Position numbers and translations under genes: made by a program. The notes beneath the pieces were generated by a model. The model did not search any database and was not told where the DNA came from. It worked only from the letters and a program-made list of their open reading frames with translations. Positions 14,171 through 26,812 of a stretch of 64,000 bases of DNA are shown one piece after another. The stretch is from assembly GCA_030770425.1 (NCBI GenBank), contig JASJFT010000094.1, positions 1 through 64,000 on the forward strand, read 5' to 3'. Positions within the stretch are counted from its first letter, which is position 1; the number at the start of each line of letters is the position of its first letter. This stretch comes from Darksidea phi (lineage: Eukaryota; Ascomycota; Dothideomycetes; Pleosporales; Lentitheciaceae).

Positions 14171-17100
14171 TTATAAATATATTATTTATAATCCTTCTTC
14201 TCTTTAGAGTATATAAGGATATTATTTAAATAAATAATATATATTTTATCTAATAGACTACCTAAGACTTTATAAATATATAACTAAAATATAGTAAATA
14301 TATTTATAAGGTTAAATAGTATTACTAGATATTTAAAATAGTTATAGTATATTTTAAATATTATCTTCTACTTATTACCCTTTTTAATATATAATTAATA
14401 ATATATCTTATAAAAATTAAGTTTTATAAAGACTTTAGCTCTAGATAACTAGTCTAGTATCTCGTTTATAAGGGGTATAGAGTAATAATTTTTAATTATT
14501 ATTTTATTTAAACCTCTATAATTAATATATAATTAAAGTATATTATTAACTTTAAGTATAAAAAGTATTAGGGCTTCTATTAAAGACTTACTAGGTTAAA
14601 TCTATCTCTTCTTTAGAGAGTTATTAAGGTATTCTTTTAAAATCTTAAGTTCTCTTCTAAAGAGATTATAAATAGATAGATTTAATAGTATCTTTTTCTT
14701 CTTAAGATTAATAGTATAGTTATACTCTAAGTTAGAAGTAATTCTATTAATAAGCTTAGAACTAAAGTACTAAAGTTAATTATAAAAGTATTTTAATACC
14801 TTTATAACTTTCTTAGAGTCGATTTCTTTATTAAAATTATTATAAAAAGTATCTAAATAGTTCTTAAACTTTTATTACTCCTTTTAATAAAGAGTCATAA
14901 TCCTTTATAAAGATATATTTATTATTAATACTATAATCTAAAAGATTATAGTCTTAGATAGCTATACTAATTTAAGGTATTACTTTATATAGTAAACGAG
15001 GTAATTATAGAGTTATAGGGTCTAGTTTTTTAACTAAAGTAGATCTTATTTATTTTAGTATTAAGTATTCTAAAACTTATTATCTTCTAAGATTTATATC
15101 TTATTAATAGATATTTATAGATATTCTATAGTCTTTACTATATTAAGAAATTAGAGTTAATATTCTTTCTTACTTATAAGTAATTAAGTATAAAAGTTTT
15201 CTAGATATAATATATATACTTTCTCCCTAAGTTATAGCTATTATATTAAGTTATTAGATATTACCTCTACTTTAATATATTTAGCTACTATACTCCTATT
15301 CTACTACTTAAAAGATTTCTTTTAGTAATCTATTTAAGGGTCTATCTTATATAGCTATAGCTAGTCTAGAATAAAATTATAGCTATTTATAGGAGTAGTC
15401 TAAAATACTTAAAAATCTATTATTTTTATTATACCCTAAAAATTCTATATTATTATTATAATAATATATAGCTCTTTTAAATATAGTAGTATATTAAAGA
15501 CTTAATATATTTATAGCTTTATATATAATAATATCTTAAAAAGGTTCTATTATAGTATAAAGTCCTTCTTAATAATATTTAAGTCTAATTTTATATTAAA
15601 AAGACCCTAGGTTTATATTAAAACGTTTATAAGAAGGTATATCCTTATATTACTAATAATCTATAAGGATTTACTATTAGTATTTAGCCCTAGTAGTATT
15701 ATAGTAATATTAGTAACTAGGGCTTATCTTTTTTTAAGGATAAGTTAACTTTCTCTTTTTAAGTTTTATCTAATCTATTATTACCTTTAGAGTAATACTT
15801 CTAATAGTTCTTCTTTTAGTTAGTCTTAGATTAGGACGTTAATACTATACTTTTAAAGTATAATAAGATTTTTAATAAAGACTATTTAGTATTACTCTAC
15901 TAAAAGGATTTCTAATTTTATTTCTTTTAGCTAGAATTACTTAAAGCCGCTAAAGATTTAGTATACTTTTTATTTATAGTTAAATTAGGGCTAAAAATCT
16001 TTAAAAGAATAGCTAGTATAGAAGTAAAGTATACTACTATCTCTATATTCTATAAAGTATATTTAAACTATATCTAAGTTCGTATATTCTTAAGCTAGCT
16101 ACCTCTTTATATCTTATAATATAAAGGTTCTAGGTACTTACTCTATACTATAGATATCTTTAGTATATTAGGACTTATATTACTACTAAAAGGCTTTACT
16201 TTTAAGATAACTTTATAAGTTATAAAATAGTTAAAAAAGAAGTTAAAGCTATTATCCTAGTACTATTTAATATTCTAAAACTTAAAGTAGTTATTAAACT
16301 TTATTAGAATAGAGTTCTTTATAAGACTCTTAAGCTTCGTCTATAACTAGAGCTATATAATAACTTTATTATTATTAATAACTTAGTCTAGTAGATTATA
16401 ATATATATTATTCTTAATAAGTATTATAATCTATATAGTATACTTAAAGGTATTAGTAGTAGTAAAATTAATTTAAAAGAGACTATTAATATCTCTAATC
16501 TAATAGTCTATAGCTTAGATTATTAAGATTTTCTTTATTAAGCTTAGTATAGAAGGGTTCTTAATCTTAATTAGATTAAATAGCCCCTAATAAGTATTAT
16601 CTACTAGAAGTAGACTAGTTATAGTCTAAGGGGTTATTATAACTAGTTTAAAGACTACTTAGATTATAATAAGGTCTACTTATATAGTCTCGATTTAATT
16701 AACTAGTATATCTTAGTATTAAAGATTAAGTAGTATTTATACTACCTTAACTAGAAGTACTTTATTTAAGACTAGAGTATAGATAGATATAGTATAGACT
16801 ATATCTAAATAATTATTATCTATTAGAATATTATTAGCTCCTAATATAGATAATATAGTAGAAGCTAAGTATTAGTATAGTTAGGATTTACTTATACGAG
16901 TTATATTTTTATAACTAAATATCTTATTATTTTCTTATATAGATTAGTAGTTCTTATTAATTATAACTATTATTAAAACTCTATTAAAAGATAGTAGCTT
17001 ATTAGATACCTCTAAGATATTTCTATTATTATATTATATATAGATTATAAGAGTTTTAAAGATACGTTAATTCTCTTAAATATTTTTAGAATTAAATAGG

Positions 17101-17200
17101 TCTCCTAACTAGTAGTTATTCTTATTATCTAATTCTAGTTCCTAAACTTATTATCTATTAAACTTAGGATACTATTAATATACTTCGTCGACTAGTTATA
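14171..17200 (-). mobile_element. RIP-degraded Gypsy-type retrotransposon, 5' side (reverse transcriptase and upstream)
   Basis: On the minus strand, 14171-14400 reads as the Gypsy reverse-transcriptase core: VILFNLINIFTIF, then KVLGSLLDKIYIIYLNNILIYS in the order expected for the (V)MPFGLTNAP and YLDDILIYS blocks, with RIP changes such as DD to NN. It runs straight into the downstream pol remains at 3340 and leftwards. The right limit is uncertain. Protease and gag should lie between about 14.9 and 17.2 kb, but I cannot name motifs there. The ttata duplication at 14171-14175 shows where Copia element 2 entered. Confidence 0.7.
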
Positions 17201-19769
17201 TATTAGGATTATTTCGTTTACTAGACGGATAAGTACTAGAGCGAGTACTCTTTTTCGAGTAGGTAATATAAGAAGGTATACTAATAGCTTTAAATAGACG
17301 TTATATAGTATAATTAATAAGAACTTTTAAAGTATTAGCTTTTAGTATCGATACTATACTACTAGTCCTTAAAAAGAAGTAGAAAGGATTCGAATTATAA
17401 GGTATATATAGATAGATAGATATAGAAATACTAAGATAATAAAAGGGTTATATTCGAATAGAGATAAGATAAATTCTTAAGAAGATATAATAATAGAATA
17501 TAGAACTATATAAGGTTTAGTATATAACTATAACTAGGTCGATAATAATCTAGAAGTCCTCTAGTAGAAGTAGATATAATACTAGATTAGTAATATATAA
17601 TAAATAGTTTTTATAGTAGTTTTTAACCTATATAGATAGAATAGTATATTAAATAAGTATATTACTAGTATAACTATTAGCTAGTAAGAGCTTTCTAGAA
17701 AAGAATATAGTATAGGTATTAATAGCGTATTTCTAAGTAAAGATTTAGTTAAGAAAAGTAATAGTTAAGTATTTACTATTAATAAGACTCTATATATTAA
17801 TAGTAGTATATATAAGTAGAAAAGAAGTATAAATAAATAATAATTTATTATTTATAAATTTAAGTTAAAGGAGGATCTTTTTATTTAAAATAGTCTAAAT
17901 CTAGTATAATTATTTATTTAATAATTCTTTCTTATTTAATCTCTAGTTATAATAATAACTAAAGATTATATATTTTTTAAGTTATTAATATAAGAGATAT
18001 TTATAAAGGGTAATACTAAACTAACTAGTATATTAGTATAAAGGACTTTAGTCTTAAATATAAAAGTTTTAGTTCTAGTATATCTCTAGAGTTAATCTAT
18101 AGTATAATTAAAGAAGGGATTATTAAATAGATATTAGTAGAAGAATTAGTTATTAATATTCTAGTTATTATACTAGAACTAAAGATAGCCGTACTAGGGT
18201 TATATATATTAGTTTAGGGCCTATTAATATTAGGAATATTAAGATTAGATATATATTATTTATAGATTTTAGAGTATTTATTATATAGTCTATTCTTAAC
18301 TAAGTATTCTATTAAACTATTTATTATTTTTCTTCTTTTCTTTATGATTTTCCTTAAAGTAGTCTATTTTACTATAGTAGAAGTAGGTATTCTTAGTCTT
18401 ATATTCTTTATAGAAGGTATATAGAGCGTATATAATATTTAAAATTATAGAATTACTAGTATTAGTTAAAACTAATACTAGAAATAAGAATATATTAGTT
18501 AGTAGTATAGACTAGAAGGTATTATTTAATTAGTTAGTATTTAGACGAGAACTAGTATATATATCCTTAATATATTCTTCTTTTTACTTTTTATTCTAAA
18601 TTTATATAAAAAGGTCTATCTATTCCTTATAATCTATATAGTCTAGTTATTTCTCTTAATAGATAGTTATAATATTTAGTATAGTAGAGACTTTAATATA
18701 TAAGACTTAGACTTTTTCTATATTAGTCTTTTCTACTTTAGTAGTTTATTTATAGAACTTAGTTTAAAAGTTAAAGAATAACTAACTACTTATAATAAGT
18801 TTATTAAATTTATTACTTATTTTAATCTATTCGTTAGAAGTAATATAGTAGGTATTAAGAGTCTTAAATAAATAAATTATATTTTACTATTTTTATTTAG
18901 TAGGGTCGTCTAGGTTAGATTATATAGTTTTAAATTAATTATAATAGATATTAAGTACTTTACTAGATATAAGATTAAAGATATATTAGATATATTTAAA
19001 TTTTATATTAAAGATTATCTCGTTTATAGTATAAATATTATAAATATTATATTTCTAGTTCTTATACTTAGTCTAATATTTATTTATAAACTTATTTACT
19101 CTATTAAATTTATTAGGATTATTAATAAGATAGTAGTAAGAGGTATAGGTATAAGTTTAGATATATAAGAAGTTAACTTTATTCTAAAGTAGTTAAATAG
19201 TTTAATATACTTTCTTAAGGTCTATAGTAAGGAAGATAATATAGTATTATATACCTATATCTAGGATATTTAATATAGCTTTAATACTATAGTAGATTAA
19301 AGAGATAGATTTCTTATTTTCTAATATAATTAATATAGTAGGATTACTTACTATACCTCCTATATAGATAAAGAAGACTAATATAAGAATCTAACTAATT
19401 ATAGTAATAAGTTACTTACCCTACTAGTATTACTAATTATTAATAGCTATAGTATTCTTTAGTATTTTTAGTATTCTAGGTATAATATAGATCTTAGGTC
19501 TAACTTAATATTTCTAGGTTTAAAGTAGTTAATTAGACTATTAAAGAAGTCTTTTACCCTAGTAATAGAATTAAAAGAGAGAATAGTATAAACTATTATA
19601 GTATAGATATACTAGAATTAAGGTAGAATATAAGTTATATTATAAAGGACTAATATTAAGACGAACGGGGACTATATATATCTAATATAGTAAGATCTAA
19701 TAAAGGGAGTACTATAGCTATAAATATAGTATATAATAGATATAAATAATTATAGATTAGTATTATAAT
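17201..19769. other. RIP-degraded repeat DNA, unassigned (possible gag)
   Basis: AT-rich with almost no CpA or TpG and no usable frame. On the minus strand 18344-18385 reads YFYYSKIDYFKENH, which would be CX2CX4H of a gag zinc knuckle once Tyr is taken as RIP-changed Cys or His. The last position is His rather than Cys or Tyr, so the match is incomplete. The region may be the gag of the adjacent Gypsy element or a separate insertion. Confidence 0.4.
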
Positions 19770-22700
19770 ACTTTATATAGTATACTAATATAGTATTAGT
19801 ATACTAGTTTATTAGCTAAATAGTCTATATAGTTGGCTAAGAAGTCTATATAGTTAGTTAAGAAGTCTATATAATAGAAAAATTCTTAAAGTTTAAGAGT
19901 AATATCTAATTCTTATATTTTTATCTAGGTAGTAATTTAGTAAGACTATTAGTTAGTTAACTATTTAATAAGATATATAAGATATTAATATTATCTAATA
20001 GTACCTTCTAATAAAGCTAGTAGTAATAGATATCGATATACTATATTATAGTCTTAAACTATAGAGTAGATAAGATAAATAGTTAAATTATTTATAATCT
20101 AGATTAAATCTAATATATTTAAATACTCTCTACTACTAGATTAGCTTAGTACTAGCTAATAAGACGACTATTAGTTCTATCTTAGTCGTTAATTTTATAA
20201 TATATCGTTATAGTATAGCCTTCTAATTAATAAGTCTATTAAATAGAAAGAATATATATTCTTATAAGCTCTTCTAGATAGTCTTATAATTAGTAAAAAA
20301 GATATTTAATACTCTATAAAAGTTAGATATAAGTTTAAATATAAGTTTATTAGTAATATATACTAATTTAATAGATATTAATATATTATAATATATTACT
20401 CGATTCTTTATATCTAGTAGATAGGTAATTATTTAATAAGTAGTATCTAGGTATTATTATAAAGGATTTATAAGGAATTTAGCTAGTTTTAAGTAAGCTT
20501 TTAAGATATCTAGATAGATAGCTTCTACTATATAGCTAATAGATCTAACTAGCTATATATATTATTACTTAACTAAATCTATTATTTTACTCTTTAAGAG
20601 TATTAGTTTCTTAAGTAGTAATAATATAGTAGATAGCTTTAAATAGAACTTTAATAAAGAATACTTTTAAGTAAACTTCTTAATATATATACTTTATAAT
20701 AGCTAAATTAAGTTATTATTATAATCTTTAAGAGTTTAAATATTATAAAAGATTTATAATTCTTCTAGAGATCTAATCTTATATTATTATAATAGCTTAT
20801 ACTTAAATTTATATAAGATAGTTATATATACTAGTATACTAAGAATAATAATATTATTAATAAAGAAAAAGACTAATAGCTTCTTATTTTTTTATAAGTA
20901 GGAAGCGTTCTTAATAGATATAAGGTCTAGCTCTATAAGTATTTTAATAAGCTCTTTATATTAGAGTAATAGAAATATTTTTAGATTATAAAGCGCTTAA
21001 TATAGTTTTTATAGATAATTAGAATTAGAGAATCCTTCTAGCTAATAATAGTAGACTAGTATTAATAGTTTAGTATTAGTAAACGCGTTAATAGTATTAT
21101 ATTAATAAATTTCTATATTAAAGTAGATAATAATAGCTACTAGAGCTTAAAATATTTAAATAGCTAGTATAATAGTATAAATATCTTTTATTATTATTTA
21201 TAAATTACTACGTATATAGATCTAAGTCTTATATTTTAATAGATAGTCTTAATTATTAAGTTTATATTTATATATCTATATTAGTAGAAAAATCTTATTA
21301 TCTTAAGTATACTAAGTATTATATTTATTCTAGATTATCTACTTATAGGTTTCTTTATATTTAATTATTATTAGTTCTTATTATATAATTTATAAGAAGT
21401 CTTTCTTATAAAAAGATAATAATTTTATTATATTCTTATAGTATTTTAGTTCTACTAGTAGCTCTATATATTTAAATTATATTTTTAGTACTATTACTAA
21501 GGTAGTTATATAGGCTAACTAGTAGACGTTAATAAAGAAGCTAGAGTTCTTCTATATAGACTTTTTCTTTACTACTCTAATTAATCCTTTAAGTAGAATA
21601 TAATATTAATAAAGATTAATATTTATTAATTCTTAATACTTTATATAATTTAAATTAGACTTAGTTCCGTACTTATACTTTAAGAGTTAATTTAATAACT
21701 ATAATAATAGCTTAGATAAAGCTATTTCTAAAATTAATAGATTTAGTATTAGAAGCTAATTTAATATAGATTTCTAAGTAATAGCTTAAGTAGTAGTATA
21801 AGTAGTAGTCTAAGTAAAAGCTTAGATAGTAGGTTCTATAGCTTCTATAGGAGCTATATACTTATCTTTTAATAAGACTTCTAAAGAAGTATTCTTATTA
21901 TTTAGTATAAATAAGTAATATTTATAAGTAAATTACTTTAACTTAAAGTCTTAAAGAAGGGAATCTAAATTATCTTAAGGCTAATAAAATAAATTCTCTT
22001 AAAATATAATATCCTTTATATAAATTACCTTACTATTATAAGTTTTACTTCTTATCTTTAGTATCTAAATTTTATAGATATTTAATAAATTATAATTAAC
22101 TAGATATCCTACTAATACTTATAGACTAAGCTTATTACCTCTAAATATTTATTTATATAGTATATAGACTTTATAACTATAAATATATAAATAAACTAGT
22201 AATAACTTTTTCTAATATATAATTTTAAATTAAGTTTTCTAATTTAGTAATCGTATAAATATTTAATTAAGTAGATAGACTATTATTCTATAAATCTTAA
22301 AACTAAGGACTAATAAAAGATTTACTATAATTCTTATTAAGTAGCTTCTCTTAATTAAGTTTCTACTTAAGTACTTAGTTAAGCTATTTTACTTAATAGT
22401 ATATAGTACTTATATCTATAATTTAATTCCTTTTTATAGATAGTAGGCTCGAGTTAAATTATCTAATAAACTATAGTCTTACTTATTATTAGCTATTAAA
22501 AAGATAATAATTATATTAAATTCTTATTTAATAGCTTTATCTAGCTATTTAAGTATTACCTAAAGAGTAGACTTATTATACTTAGCTATTAAATAGACTA
22601 TATATAATTTTAAGAATAAATTAAATATATAGAATATATATTAATAGTTATTATAGACTAATATATTAAGCTTAATTAGATTAATAACTATAATTTCGAA

Positions 22701-24798
22701 TAGTTAGCTAGTACCTAGTTTATAACTAAATTAATAAGATATAATCTAATAGACTTTATTCTATAGATACTTCTTATAATAAATTATTTTAGAAGCTATT
22801 ATACTATTATCTATATAAAGATTTAAAATATTATTAACTAACTAATTAATTACGTTATTATTTAAATAACTTATAAGTAGATAAAGTTATAACTTACTTA
22901 ATAATCTAGATTAAAGTAGTAAAGCTAAGATCTATAGTCGGTACTAATTAGTAGTAAATACTATATACTAAGTAGATTATAATAACTTAGTACGATAGAC
23001 TACTAGCTAATATCTACTAATCTTAGTAAGCTTTATAATATTTTAAGATTAAGTTCCTAATTAATATAGAATATTTCTTTCTAAGTTAAAATAGATATTT
23101 AATAAGAATAGCTATAATAATAATACTAGACTAGTAAAGAAGTTAGGAATTAAAGCTACTTATTTAAGTATTATCTTTTTTATATCTTAAGATATTAATA
23201 AGAATATCTATATATTTCCCTAGATCTAAATAGCTATCTCTAAGCCTTTGGCTAGAACGATATTATTAAGTAAAGCTAAAGCTTCCTATTAAAACTTAGT
23301 AGGGTTATTATAGATATAAATATCTATACCTAGGTTTAATATCTAGAAATAAAGAAGTAGATAGATATTATTAGCTATTAAGATATTATATATTACTAAA
23401 AATATAGTATAAATTTTATATTTATACTATAGTAAATTATTATCTATATTAATTTCTATTATATTAGCTATATTATTATCCTAGCTAGTTTACTTTTATT
23501 ATTTATAATATTAATTTCTCTTATATATTTTAGTTAAAATACCCTTCTTATTCTTAGCTTTAAAATTAGCTATTTTTTTAATCTTTTTAAAGTTCTTCGT
23601 AAATTCTTTCTTACGTAGTAAAATATTAATATACTAGTATTATTCTTAGTAGTATAGATCTTTATATAGATATAGCTTTAATAGCTTTAATAGTCTATTA
23701 TTTTATAATCTTTTCTTATTATATAGAGACTATTCTTAATTTAATATAACTACGAACGTACTATTACTAATATTTAGCTTTATTATCTACGTTATTTAAT
23801 AATAGCGTAGATAGCTAGCTAGTAAATTAGATAGTATAGGGTTAATTAAACTATTTAAGCTAACTTCTATATTAAATATAATAATAGTTATAATAGCTAC
23901 GTAGTCTAAATTAATCTATTTAATAGCTTATATTAGATTCTTATATAGCCGATATTCTAATACCTCTAATAGATTAAGCTATATAGCTTAATTATAGACT
24001 ATTAGAAAGATTATATTCTATTCTTTAAAATTCTCTCTATATATATATAGTATTTTAGCTAAGTTATATATTTTCTAAACCTTATATTCTTAATTAGTTA
24101 ATAATAGGGTAAATAGCTATTTTAGAGCTTTAAGCTAATCGTATAGTAATTCCTAATTCTAGATCTAATAGATAAGATCTTTAGCTAGTATATTAACTAT
24201 ATAGACTTTAATTTAACTAAGCTTATCTTTAGTTCTATAGTATTCTTTTAGCTTTATATAGTAGATACTTAGGTCTTTATTACGTTAAGTAAGACCTATT
24301 AAGCTAGGTTTAGTTACTAATAACCTATTCTTATTAATAGGTAGTATAGAATTAATAGAATATTTAGACTTATTTAACTTTATAGAAGCTTTAGCTTTAG
24401 AATTAATATAGTCCTATATATTAGCTATCTTAACTAGTCTTTATATAGTATAGATCTATAGATTCTAATTATATAAATCTTAAAGAATAGTAGTTAAACT
24501 AGCTTTAGATATAGTAGACGATAAGGTTATTATTTCGTTATATAGAGAAGAATAAAATAGATTATATAATATAGATAGATTAGATCGGACTTATAACTAT
24601 AAGTAGATAGAAATATAGAATAAATATATTAAGTAGTCTAACTATCTAGCTAGGGTATAAGTAGAGGGCCTTATATACAAGTTATATTAGATTAGATAAC
24701 TAAAGTATAATTATAACTAGTATATAGTTATAGTAAATTAGTATAAATTATTATATAAATAGAATAATTATATAATATATAGCGCTTAGTTACTAATA
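19770..24798 (-). mobile_element. Copia-type retrotransposon (element 3), relative of element 2, left end missing
   Basis: The stretch from about 19770 to 23729 aligns without gaps to the eye with about 9895-13869 of element 2, and the relationship resumes at 24538. The 819 bp at 23719-24537 are present here and absent from element 2. On the minus strand 20841-20867 reads FINNIIIL, the RT core with Asp-Asp changed to Asn-Asn. It has one LTR (24598-24798) and GTTATAAG as a possible primer-binding site beside it. The 3' LTR and about 290 bp of internal sequence are missing at the left, so the copy is truncated. Extra internal changes, almost all transitions, show heavier RIP than in element 2. 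Confidence 0.8.
24598..24798 (-). repeat. LTR of Copia element 3 (about 201 bp, shortened)
   Basis: Matches the 251-bp LTR of element 2, but about 50 bp from the middle are missing. It starts tataag and ends actaata instead of acttata. Confidence 0.75.
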
Positions 24799-25760
24799 TT
24801 ATTACTATTATTAAACGATATAATAACTCTATTTAATCTAATATACGAAGCTAAAATACTTATATATATTTAAAGAAGACTTAGCTTTAGTACTAATATA
24901 CTATTATTAGTTTTTCTTAATAAAAGGGTAGTTAACTATATTCGACTAATCTCCCTATAAAGTAGTTTAAATTTAAGTACTTTTCTCTTTCGAAGTATAT
25001 TTAACTCTCTATTTTTATAATACTATACTAAGAAATTTATATATAGATTAAGATAATAGTTTTTAATAAAACTATTAAATCTTTTATATTTAATATCTTA
25101 CTATATACTTATCTAGATTAATAAAAAGAATTTATTAAATTTATAAGCTATATTAACTTCTTAAAGAGTATTTATAAAGATAAAAAGACTTAATATTATA
25201 ATTATTTTAATTAAAAAGTAAATAAAGTATATTTACTAGAATAAGTATCTATAAAATATAATAGTTATATTTTATTTATTTAAATATAAAATATATATAG
25301 TTCTACTAATATAAATAATATCTAAGTAGCTTTTTTACTAATTTATTATTTAAGTCTAAATACTAAATTAATATAGTAATAAATATATAATATAACTTAT
25401 ATAATTATTAATAGTAGAAATAAATACTTTATTTAAACTAATTTAAGCTACTTAATATATACTAAGATAATTTTAATCTAATTTTAATTAATTTCTAAGA
25501 ATTATTCTTTATAATTAATATTAATTTAAGAAAAATATTATATAATCTCTTAGCTAGTTTTAAAATATAATAAGTAGTATTTTTTAAGTCTAATAAAGTA
25601 AATAGAAAAGTACTTATAGGTAGAGTATATTAGAAAATCTCTTTAAATTAAGATTTAATTATTTAAAAGTACCTTAGAATTCTTATAAAAAAAGAAGAAG
25701 TTTTATATAAAACTAAAGATCTAATAAATCTTCTTTTAATTCTTTATTACTTTAATTATA

Positions 25761-25830
25761 GAATACTTTAGTCTAATAGTTAGTTATTCTTATACTATTA
25801 AAGGTTAAGGATTTAATTCTCTTCTTAACT
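25761..25830 (+). repeat. tRNA-derived (SINE-like) sequence, RIP-mutated
   Basis: ttagtctaatagttag at 25768-25783 fits a polymerase III box A (tggtctaatggttag before RIP). aggatttaattctc at 25808-25821 fits box B and the T arm (loop TTCGATT before RIP). The spacing is close to that of a tRNA. The acceptor stems do not pair well, so this is a tRNA-derived repeat or a decayed tRNA rather than a working gene. The same box A plus three more bases recurs 141 bp downstream. Confidence 0.35.
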
Positions 25831-25908
25831 ATTATAACCCGTTCTCTAGGTAACCCGGTTATTTTACTTATTTTCTATTTTACTTAGTAGATTAGGTAAT
25901 CCTAAGGA

Positions 25909-25980
25909 TTAGTCTAATAGTTAGTTAGCTTATTTAGCGCGCTAAGTCCTATTTAGGTATAAGAATCCCCTATTCTTCTA
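25909..25980 (+). repeat. Second tRNA-like stretch (shares box A with 25768)
   Basis: ttagtctaatagttagtta is identical over 19 nt to 25768-25786. A possible box B (taagaatcccc) follows about 40 nt later, but it is a poorer match. Confidence 0.25.
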
Positions 25981-26300
25981 CCCTTATAGCGCTATCTTAG
26001 GATAGCTTTAATATATCGATTCTACTATTAGTTAATTAGAAGGCTACCTTAGCTATTATAACTCCTAGTTAATTGTCCCTAGTCCTAGGGTCTTATATCT
26101 TATAGAACTAGGTACTATCTAATTACTATAGATAATAGTATAAGCCGACGATTAATTAGAGTAGTTCGACGGTATAGAAGAACCGCTCTTTTATATATAT
26201 AGGGTCTATACGCTCGTAGAGATATACCTCTTATAGTTTTTAGTAGTAATAATTAATACTAAACTACCTAGGATTACGAGGATAGCTAAGCTTACTTTTC

Positions 26301-26812
26301 GCGCTGTATAATACCGTAATAATACCCTCCGGTAATACAAATCTCTATATTACGTTGGTGCGACGCCGGTCTTTCTTAGCGCTGCGCGTGGCGTTGAGCC
26401 ATACCTGAATAGGCCTATAGGGGTGCCCGATAACGAGTTATGGGGGTGACCCTTAACAACTCCCGCGCCACGCGCGGGAGCCTATTTTTGGGTTGTCTAT
26501 TTTTAGCCGCCTGCAATTCTCGAATTCTTGAATTTCGAGATTTTTCCCACCCAGCCCTGAACGCTCGTTCGATGCGTACGGTGCTGCATGATGGTGATCT
26601 CTTGCACCTCTGAGTGCTTCGTTGATGCCCGAGGCAGCAGGCACACACCCAGTAGGGTAGAGTACTACAGTACCACGCTTGGCGAGAACACTAATCACAT
26701 CGCTTCGGTTTCAGCCTTGCGACGAGATTGTGTTTTCACTATATGGAACAGAGCCCACTACTAATTGTGGACACTGGTCATTAGACTTAGACAATTCCTT
26801 ACATTAACCACG
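26301..26812. other. AT-block boundary and upstream region of the HET gene
   Basis: Composition changes within about 50 bp from CpA/TpG-free AT-rich DNA to balanced DNA. The region holds a 9-bp-arm GC-rich hairpin (26460-26480). I see no convincing gene here. The HET promoter should lie in the last few hundred bases, but no clear TATA element stands out. Confidence 0.5.
26460..26480. repeat. GC-rich perfect inverted repeat
   Basis: The arms ctcccgcgc (26460-26468) and gcgcgggag (26472-26480) are perfectly complementary around a 3-nt loop. It lies about 160 bp inside the gene block. It could be a relic of a small transposon end, and no role is known. Confidence 0.6.

Larger units (their letters stand above)
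24799..26300. other. RIP-degraded repeat DNA at the edge of the AT block
   Basis: AT-rich, depleted of CpA and TpG, with no gene. I could not assign an element class. The last 500 bp are less AT-rich and hold two tRNA-like stretches (listed separately). Normal dinucleotide use returns at about 26300. Confidence 0.5.

Noticed and set aside
25761..25830. Functional tRNA gene.
   Set aside because: Acceptor arms do not pair and box B is RIP-altered, so it is kept only as a tRNA-derived repeat.
26765..26812. Upstream extension of the HET gene by 16 codons.
   Set aside because: It begins with TTG, not ATG. The first ATG is at 26813.
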